This document shows, in pieces, positions 5,672 through 10,645 of a stretch of DNA of 10,645 bases (its first letter is position 1; every line of letters starts with the position of its first letter). The position numbers and the translations under genes are program-made. The notes beneath the pieces are model-generated. The model made no database searches and was not told where the DNA came from. It saw only the letters and a list, made by a program, of their open reading frames with translations. The stretch comes from Novosphingobium sp. 9U (GTDB taxonomy: Bacteria > Pseudomonadota > Alphaproteobacteria > Sphingomonadales > Sphingomonadaceae). The stretch covers positions 1-10,645 of the forward strand of contig NZ_LR732514.1 of assembly GCF_902506425.1 (NCBI RefSeq), written 5' to 3'.

Positions 5672-7837
5672 TCAGAATTGCTTCGTTACCGTGCCGATCA
5701 CCTGTCGCGCCTGCGCGAAGAAGCAGCCGGTCGGGCCGTTGCAGCGGCCGGCGTAGCGCTTGTCGAACATGTTGCTGCCGTTGATCGCAAAGCGCCAGCC
5801 GGGCAGGTCGTAGTGCAGCGTGGCGTCGAACAGCGTCACTGCCGGGCTGGAGTAGAGCTCGCCGCCGATGGTCGAGGGGATCACGCCGGGGCTGCTGCTG
5901 AGGTGCCGCACGCCCGCACCGCCGCCGAAGCCGGCCAGCGCACCCAAGTCTTGTGTGTAGTCGACGAACAACGAGGCCTTATGGCGTGGCGTCGCCTCCA
6001 GCCGCGCGCCGACTTCGGGAGCGAAATCGCTGCGGGTGATCTTGGCATCGGTGTAGCTGTACGAGGCATTGACGCTCAGCTTTTGGTAAAAGCGCGCGAC
6101 CGCCTCCAGTTCGATGCCCTTGGACACGACGCGGCCGGTCTGGATGTCGAAGAACACGTTGTTGGGGTCGGTCAGCAGCGGGTTGTCTTGCTTGATGTGG
6201 AACACCGCCGCGGTGGCGAACAGCTTAACATCGTCGCTGAGGCCTCGAGCGTCGTACTTGATGCCCACCTCCCACTGCTTGCCTTCGCTGGGCGCGAACC
6301 GCTCGCCCGCGAAGGTCGAACCTACGTTGGTCAGGAACGAGGTCGAGTAGCTGAGGTAAGGCGCGACGCCGGCCTCGGTCACGTAAGTCGCGCCGGCGCG
6401 CCAGGTGAACTTGTCCTGCTTGTCCCTGCCTTCGAAGCCGATGCGATAGTCGGTGATGCGGGTCCAATCCTGCCGGCCCGACAGCGTCAGGATGAAGCCG
6501 CCAAGCTTCATCTGGTCCTGCGCGTAGAGGCCGTACTGCTTGAGGCGGATGTCGGTGAAGTTGTCGCCGAATGCCGGCACCGCGATCGGTGCGGTGCTAT
6601 AGACCGGATCGAACAGGTCTATGTCGCTGGCGAAACCGAAGCCGAACGCCGACTGCTCGCGGTAGTTGCGGAAGTCGAGCCCCACGAGCACGCGGTGTTC
6701 AATGTCGCCGGTGGCGAAGCTGGCGTCGAGGCGGTTGTCGACGGTGAACTGCTGGGTGTCGTCGCGCGAAGGGAAGTTGAAGCGCGAGACGGTGCGGTTG
6801 TCGGCGCCAAGGCTGCCGGCGTAGATCACCTGCTGATACTCGCTATAATCGGTCCAGCGCAGGTTCTGGGTGAACCGTAGCGCAGACGAGAACTGGTGGG
6901 TCAGCTCGTAGCCAGCGCCCCACTGCTCGCGGCGATAGAAGTTGTAATCCGGCTCGCCCAGGTTAACGCTGCGGCGCACGCGGCCAACCGGATTGTCGAA
7001 CAGCACGCCCGCGGCGGGCAGGAATCCGTTGGTGTCGCCCTCGACGCGGTCCCACTGGTAGTAGCCGAGCGCGGTAACCTTTGTATCCGGGCCGATCTCG
7101 AAGGACACCGCAGGCGCGACATAGGCGCGGCGGGCGGTGACGAAGTCGGTCTGGCTGTCACGGTCGCGGTAGAGGCCGGTCAGGCGCGCGCTGATCCCGG
7201 GCGTCAATTCGCCGGTGATCGTGCCGGCGGCCTGCTTGAAGTCGTCGGTGCCGTACTTGACTTGGATCTCGCCGCCGAGCTGCGAGGAAGGCCGGCGGCT
7301 GGTAAGATTGTAGATGCCGCCTGGAGGCGTACTGCCATAGAGCGTCGAGGCCGATCCCTTGAGAATGTCGACCGCCTCGAAGCCGTAAAGGTCGAGCCCG
7401 ACATTATCGATGGTGTCGCTAACCGGCGCCTGGACACCGTCGATATATTGGACCGGGATGAAGCCGCGGACGCGCAGGAAGTCGAAGCGCAAGTCCGGGC
7501 CGTAGTTCTCTCCCGCGACGCCGGCGGTGTAGCGCACCGCCTGCTGCACGTCGATGAAGTTCAGCAGGTCGATCTGATCGCGTGAGATGACCGAAACCGA
7601 TTGCGGCGTCTCGATCAGCGGCGCGGTGGTCTTGCTCGCGGTGATCGCACCATCGGGCACGAAGCGGTCGGCAGTTACGATGATCGCGCCCTTGTCGGTG
7701 CGGGTAGTCTGGAGAACGCCGGATGTCTTATCGGTGTCGTCGGCCGTGTGCTGTGCCTGCGCCGCGGCCGGAGGTGCAAGGGCCGAACCAGCCAGCAGCA
7801 TGGCAGAAAGACGCAACGGAACGCGACGAACGAGCAT
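5672..7837 (-). CDS. TonB-dependent siderophore receptor (outer membrane)
   Basis: The 721-residue protein is of normal length for FhuA/FoxA-type receptors. It shows a signal peptide (1-28, MLVRRVPLRLSAMLLAGSAL then AAAQA), a TonB-box-like AIIVTAD at 51-57, and a plug domain (about 73-185) with ETPQSVSVISRDQI, LRVRGF, YIDG and EAVDILKGSASTLYGSTPPGG. A long beta-barrel with alternating aromatic strands follows, ending VIGTVTKQF with the terminal Phe used in barrel assembly. Cys699 and Cys705 near the end may form a disulfide, as in several hydroxamate-type receptors. It imports a ferric siderophore across the outer membrane using TonB energy; the ligand is not known. I start at 7837 because the 46 extra residues from 7975 precede the signal peptide. 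A Fur-box-like site lies 66 bp upstream. No siderophore synthesis or ABC genes are in the window. Confidence 0.93.
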   Translation of the reverse strand: MLVRRVPLRLSAMLLAGSALAPPAAAQAQHTADDTDKTSGVLQTTRTDKGAIIVTADRFVPDGAITASKTTAPLIETPQSVSVISRDQIDLLNFIDVQQAVRYTAGVAGENYGPDLRFDFLRVRGFIPVQYIDGVQAPVSDTIDNVGLDLYGFEAVDILKGSASTLYGSTPPGGIYNLTSRRPSSQLGGEIQVKYGTDDFKQAAGTITGELTPGISARLTGLYRDRDSQTDFVTARRAYVAPAVSFEIGPDTKVTALGYYQWDRVEGDTNGFLPAAGVLFDNPVGRVRRSVNLGEPDYNFYRREQWGAGYELTHQFSSALRFTQNLRWTDYSEYQQVIYAGSLGADNRTVSRFNFPSRDDTQQFTVDNRLDASFATGDIEHRVLVGLDFRNYREQSAFGFGFASDIDLFDPVYSTAPIAVPAFGDNFTDIRLKQYGLYAQDQMKLGGFILTLSGRQDWTRITDYRIGFEGRDKQDKFTWRAGATYVTEAGVAPYLSYSTSFLTNVGSTFAGERFAPSEGKQWEVGIKYDARGLSDDVKLFATAAVFHIKQDNPLLTDPNNVFFDIQTGRVVSKGIELEAVARFYQKLSVNASYSYTDAKITRSDFAPEVGARLEATPRHKASLFVDYTQDLGALAGFGGGAGVRHLSSSPGVIPSTIGGELYSSPAVTLFDATLHYDLPGWRFAINGSNMFDKRYAGRCNGPTGCFFAQARQVIGTVTKQF

Positions 7838-7903
7838 GGCGGGAACCCTGATGACGAGATCGGCCGCGCCCTTACGCAGCCTGTTCTTGGCCGCCCTTGT
7901 CAC

Positions 7904-7922
7904 GAATGAGAATAAGTTGCAA
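7904..7922 (-). promoter_or_regulatory. Fur-box-like operator upstream of the receptor gene
   Basis: The plus strand reads GAATGAGAATAAGTTGCAA. TGAGAAT is a full match to one half of the TGAGAAT-n-ATTCTCA form of the Fur/Irr-type iron box; the other half, AGTTGCA, matches 4 of 7. It sits 66 bp before the receptor start, a fitting place for iron-dependent repression. Match by eye only. Confidence 0.5.
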
Positions 7923-7970
7923 TAAGAAGGCGAAGTGGCGAGCTGGTCCGATCGAAGAACCGACCGGTTG

Positions 7971-7992
7971 CGCAAGACCTCTTGCGAGAGGT
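7971..7992. repeat. Two overlapping, mutually exclusive dyads
   Basis: CGCAAGA (7971-7977) pairs with TCTTGCG (7980-7986), and ACCTCT (7977-7982) pairs with AGAGGT (7987-7992). The two stems share bases, so only one can form at a time in RNA. It could also be a protein-binding site on DNA. Confidence 0.35.
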
Positions 7993-8159
7993 TCCCTATG
8001 CCTCGGCGGAGCCAAGCAAAACCGTGCTCTCAACGGCTTGTGCAACACGTGCGCTCACGGTCACGAGGATCCGAAACCCGCAGCAATCGAAGTTGGAAGG
8101 ATGAGGAGTCTGCACCCGCAATTGCAGTCCGATCGGATGAGCATCGGTAACCGTGCAGG

Positions 8160-8392
8160 ATGGAACTGAGCCACGACAACGTGACAACCGCCGGTGCTGG
8201 CACGCGCACGATGATGTCCGTCCATGGCTTCGGATGCGACCAGAACATGTGGAGCGAGGTCGCAAGCGCCTTCGCGGCAGAGTTTAGCACGGTCCTGTTT
8301 GATCATGTCAGGACGGGCGGTCCGACCTGTCCGCCTACGATTTCGCCAAGCATGGCGGCCTGAATGGCTGTTGCCTGCGGGCTGCTCGCTAA
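8160..8392 (+). pseudogene. Remnant of an RsbQ-like alpha/beta hydrolase
   Basis: From ATG 8160 the frame reads DNVTTAGAGTRTMMSVHGFGCDQNMW, then ASAFAAEFSTVLFDHV. This is the start of an RsbQ-type hydrolase: a strand, the HGFGCDQ oxyanion-hole loop, and the LFDHVG turn. After GTC 8307 the family sequence continues in another frame as GRSDLSAYDFAKHGGLNG (8315-8368) and hits TAA at 8390. A net loss of one base near 8310 explains the switch. Intact members have about 270 residues with a nucleophile Ser and a catalytic His; both lie beyond the point where similarity stops, so this is a dead N-terminal fragment of about 70 residues. RsbQ works with the PAS phosphatase RsbP in Bacillus stress signalling, and related hydrolases occur in proteobacteria. 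It lies opposite in strand to the genes on both sides. Confidence 0.65.
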
Positions 8393-8480
8393 AGCGAGTT
8401 CACTGGACCATGACTGTGGCTTTGCCGGGGCATAACACAATCATTCGGCGGAGGTTGAGCGCTGCGCTGCGTGGTCGCTC

Positions 8481-8509
8481 AAAGCCGAGCGCCGATCAGG
8501 TCACTCGGC
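8481..8509 (-). terminator. Weak terminator-like hairpin after the MFS gene
   Basis: On the minus strand GCCGAG (8509-8504), partly next to the stop codon, pairs with CTCGGC (8489-8484) and is followed by only three T residues. The loop is 14 bases. It is at a suitable place to end the GH1-MFS transcript but is weak. Confidence 0.3.
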
Positions 8510-9769
8510 GGGTATGGCATCACCGTGCGCGGGATAGCGGCCCAGTGTGAAGAAGGCGGCGATCGAGCAGACGAACAGAACCGCCGAAGTCACGATGGTC
8601 ATGTCGTAGCTTCCCATGCGGTCGCGCAGCCCGCCGTACACGGCCGGCGCAAAGCCGGCGCCGAGGCCAAAGATGGCATACTGGATCGAATAGAGCTCGC
8701 TGAAATGTCGGCGGCCAAAGTACCGGCCGATGAGATAAGCGACGAGGTCGAATTCGGCGCCGGCCACGAGCCCGATCGTCACGCCGCAGGCGATGCCCGT
8801 CGTCAGGTCGATATCAGGCTGCGCCAGCGCAGCAAGAGCGAGTATGGCTGGCGTGACAACGATGAGCGCGACAAACGGCGCGCGCAGGCGGTCGAGCAGA
8901 ACGCCCGACAGCAGGCGCCCTCCGGTGACGCTGATCGCCATCGCCGCCATCACGGTCGTCGCGGACTGCTTCGAGATGCCGTGCTCGCTCAGCAGCGGAA
9001 CGAGGTTGGGCATCAATCCCGAGGTCCCGGCAGCGAGCCCAAGGGCGGCAAGTGCGAGTGCCCAGAATCGATAGTCGTGAAGAGCGGCACGAACGGACGT
9101 TCCCGCCGCTTCCGATGCCCGCGCAGCCTCACTGGCGCGCTCAGGTTCCTTGAGCCATGCGATCAGGACAGGCAATGCAATGACCAGCGGAAGCGCGCCG
9201 TAGGCGAGATAGCCGACACGCCACCCATAGGCGCCGATCACCCAGCTCAGGTAGAACGGCGCGAGCGCGCCAGTCACTCCGGTGCCGGCCAGCGCAATGC
9301 CCAGCGCAAGGCCGCGCGCCCTGTCGAACCAGCCGGTTATCATCCGAGCATAAGTGGTCGGCAGCGTGCCGAGCGAAACCACCGCAAGGCACGCCCAGGC
9401 CGCGTAGAAGTGCCCGATCGTGCGGCTTATCGTCGCCAAAAGAACAAAGGAAAGGCTGAGGCCGATCGTCGAGCAGATTGCCACCTTGCGCGCGCCGATC
9501 CGGTCGGCCAAGCGGCCGACGATCGCGCCAAGGCTGATGAGTGCGATGGGTATGAAGGTCAGCGTGACCAGTATCTGGCTGCGCGGCCAGCCGATATCCT
9601 GCTCGAGCGCCGAAGCGAATATGCCCGCGGTATAGGCCGGTATCGGCGACAGGCCCAGCCCGATCCCGATCGAGCAGGCGACGAGCGGGCGCCAGCCGCG
9701 CTTCAACTCTTCCACGGTCGAAGGCGCGGCGTCCGTTATCGACGCGTCAGGAGTGTGGGCGAACGCCAT
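8501..9769 (-). CDS. Major facilitator superfamily transporter
   Basis: The 422-residue protein has about twelve hydrophobic helices in two halves around a central loop (about 206-234). The MFS motif A is clear at 85-95 (GRLADRIGARK) and echoed in the second half as SGVLLDRLR (288-296). Segments such as DIGWPRSQI, TGWFDRARGLALGIALAGTGV and YFGRRHFSEL resemble the oxalate/monocarboxylate-type MFS branch; this is from memory and does not fix the substrate. The start at 9769 is set by AAGGAG 7 bases upstream; the 31 extra residues possible from 9862 lie over the GH1 coding end. The central loop contains RASEAA twice in tandem (211-222). The gene follows the GH1 gene by 13 bp, so they are cotranscribed. 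Import of a glycoside for GH1, or export of its product, is a reasonable inference. Confidence 0.9.
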   Translation of the reverse strand: MAFAHTPDASITDAAPSTVEELKRGWRPLVACSIGIGLGLSPIPAYTAGIFASALEQDIGWPRSQILVTLTFIPIALISLGAIVGRLADRIGARKVAICSTIGLSLSFVLLATISRTIGHFYAAWACLAVVSLGTLPTTYARMITGWFDRARGLALGIALAGTGVTGALAPFYLSWVIGAYGWRVGYLAYGALPLVIALPVLIAWLKEPERASEAARASEAAGTSVRAALHDYRFWALALAALGLAAGTSGLMPNLVPLLSEHGISKQSATTVMAAMAISVTGGRLLSGVLLDRLRAPFVALIVVTPAILALAALAQPDIDLTTGIACGVTIGLVAGAEFDLVAYLIGRYFGRRHFSELYSIQYAIFGLGAGFAPAVYGGLRDRMGSYDMTIVTSAVLFVCSIAAFFTLGRYPAHGDAIPAE

Positions 9770-9776
9770 CGACGGA

Positions 9777-9782
9777 CTCCTT
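9777..9782 (-). promoter_or_regulatory. Ribosome binding site of the MFS gene, abutting the GH1 stop
   Basis: The minus strand reads AAGGAG, 7 bases before ATG 9769 and directly next to the GH1 TAG at 9785-9783. Ribosomes ending GH1 translation would sit on this site, so the two genes are likely translationally coupled. Confidence 0.75.
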
Positions 9783-10645
9783 CTAGAGCGAGTTGCGACG
9801 GGCGATGTCGCCCAGCACGGCCGCGCTCGGCTTTGGCGTGCGGGCGAATGTCGTCCGGTCAAGCGAGTGGAGGCCGTAGCGCGGCTTGTAACCGAAGAAC
9901 CACTCGTAGTTGTCGATCAGCGACCAGTGCGTGTAGCCGCGCACCGGCAGGCCCTCGTCCATGGCCTTGCGCAATTCGGCAAGGGCAGCAGGGATGAACT
10001 TTGCGCGCTTCGCGTCGTCGAGCACGTTGCAACCATGCTCGGTGACGACGACCGGAACTCCGCACTTCGAATGGGCGTAGCGGGCCGCGTTCGCTCGAGA
10101 CGGTGCGTAAAGCTCCGACCCGTTCTCGTCGGTCACGACCCCCGGTGGCGCGGGCAGGCGATGGCTCGCGTCCCACACCGCGCGCCAATAATTCTGGACG
10201 CCGATGAAATCGTCGGCACGCGCGGCCTCTAGCCAGGGATCATAGAGCCGTGCGCGAATGCTGTCGCGCATGCTGGCGGCACCCACGGCCTGGTCGTCGT
10301 TCATCGCCAGGCTGACACCGACCGGCAGGTCCGGACGCGCGGCTTTCATCGCCTCGCGCGCGGCCTTGTGTCCGGCAATCAGATTTGCCTGAACGACGGC
10401 TGCGTTAGGCAGGAACAGCCCGTTGCCCGACAGGTACAGAGGCACGTTCATCGACTTGGCCACGGCTTGGGACATCAGCTTGTCCTCGGCGAGCAGCCGC
10501 GCGCCACTGTCCTTGGGGAGCAGCATCGGCAACATGCCGATGAGATTGGGCTCGTTCAGGGTGAGCGCGTAGCCGATGCCGCTTGCGAGGTGCTTGGCGG
10601 CGCGGCCGCAGAACCGCGCGAACAGGGACGGCGCCTGTTCCTGAT
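9783..10645 (-). CDS. Glycoside hydrolase family 1 beta-glycosidase, C-terminal part (cut by window edge)
   Basis: The visible 286 residues form the C-terminal part of a GH1 retaining beta-glycosidase, with the N-terminus beyond the right edge. The acid/base motif TLNEP is at visible residues 28-32 (catalytic Glu at 10551-10553), the IGVQNYW segment stands for the usual GxNYY, and the nucleophile motif is VTEHG (Glu at 10038-10040). The end carries THWSLIDNYEWFFGY and ARTPKPSA, the sugar-binding Trp/Glu region and family signature. The usual nucleophile motif is TENG, so the His is unusual. The enzyme would release a beta-linked sugar from a small glycoside in the cytoplasm, as no signal peptide can be judged. 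It leads the pair with the MFS transporter. The family is sure; the substrate is unknown. Confidence 0.92.
   Translation of the reverse strand, partial: QEQAPSLFARFCGRAAKHLASGIGYALTLNEPNLIGMLPMLLPKDSGARLLAEDKLMSQAVAKSMNVPLYLSGNGLFLPNAAVVQANLIAGHKAAREAMKAARPDLPVGVSLAMNDDQAVGAASMRDSIRARLYDPWLEAARADDFIGVQNYWRAVWDASHRLPAPPGVVTDENGSELYAPSRANAARYAHSKCGVPVVVTEHGCNVLDDAKRAKFIPAALAELRKAMDEGLPVRGYTHWSLIDNYEWFFGYKPRYGLHSLDRTTFARTPKPSAAVLGDIARRNSL

Larger units (their letters stand above)
7838..8159. other. Upstream region of the receptor gene, about 320 bp
   Basis: Holds the Fur-box-like site at 7904-7922 and two overlapping dyads at 7971-7992. The rest shows no gene that I can support: short frames on both strands lack family motifs and ribosome sites. 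Confidence 0.5.

Noticed and set aside
5459..6880. Long plus-strand open frame of 473 codons
   Set aside because: It lies opposite the TonB receptor gene, whose domains are unmistakable. The frame is Ala/Val/Arg/Glu-rich low-complexity sequence, as expected opposite a high-GC gene, and has no motif.
6896..7585. Plus-strand open frame of 229 codons
   Set aside because: Antisense shadow of the receptor gene with the same biased composition and no ribosome site.
7838..7975. N-terminal extension of the receptor by 46 residues
   Set aside because: It would bury the signal peptide inside the protein and lies across part of the Fur-box-like control region.
8385..8398. CTCGCT/AGCGAG dyad at the end of the hydrolase relic
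   Set aside because: Only two bases separate the arms and no T-run follows; it is too small to call a terminator.
8471..9997. Plus-strand open frame of 508 codons
   Set aside because: It runs opposite the MFS gene and into the GH1 gene, both clearly real; the product is Arg/Gly/Asp-rich with no fold signature.

Overview
The window looks like part of a Sphingomonadaceae-type alphaproteobacterial chromosome. The case rests on high-GC codon use in the minus-strand genes, a TonB-dependent receptor, short intergenic repeats with a GGGT core like those I know from sphingomonads, and several small proteins that recall sphingomonad hypotheticals. No rRNA, tRNA, CRISPR array or intact transposase gene is visible.

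Left part (1-5671). A minus-strand gene, probably a phosphotransferase-like protein, is cut by the left edge (1-260). Six plus-strand genes follow, all of unknown or weakly known function: a small secreted protein (512-943), a two-helix membrane protein (1051-1566), a secreted beta-propeller-like protein (2034-3272, probably starting at an AUU codon at 1995), a frameshifted small protein resembling DUF6968 (3399-3804), a multi-pass membrane protein (3993-4664) and a secreted protein with two modules joined by an Arg-Asp linker (4708-5265). The spacers hold three diverged copies of one repeat (361-485, 3783-3942, 5362-5436), a possible inverted fourth (3321-3366), and a 74-bp MITE-like element with perfect 17-bp ends and a 4-bp flanking duplication (1618-1699).

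Right part (5672-10645). Minus-strand genes dominate. A GH1 beta-glycosidase, cut by the right edge (9783-10645), is followed after 13 bp by an MFS transporter (8501-9769), clearly as one operon. Further along lies a siderophore-type TonB-dependent receptor (5672-7837) with a Fur-box-like site upstream (7904-7922). Between the transporter and the receptor, on the plus strand, lies a broken remnant of an RsbQ-like alpha/beta hydrolase (8160-8392).

How the genes may work together. GH1 and the transporter fit import or export of a glycoside or its product, with hydrolysis in the cytoplasm. The receptor probably brings a ferric siderophore across the outer membrane under iron control; a link between it and the GH1-MFS pair is only a guess. 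I see no complete new defence or mobile system. The most notable points are the AUU start, the A-run frameshift, the MITE-like element, the repeat family and the hydrolase relic.
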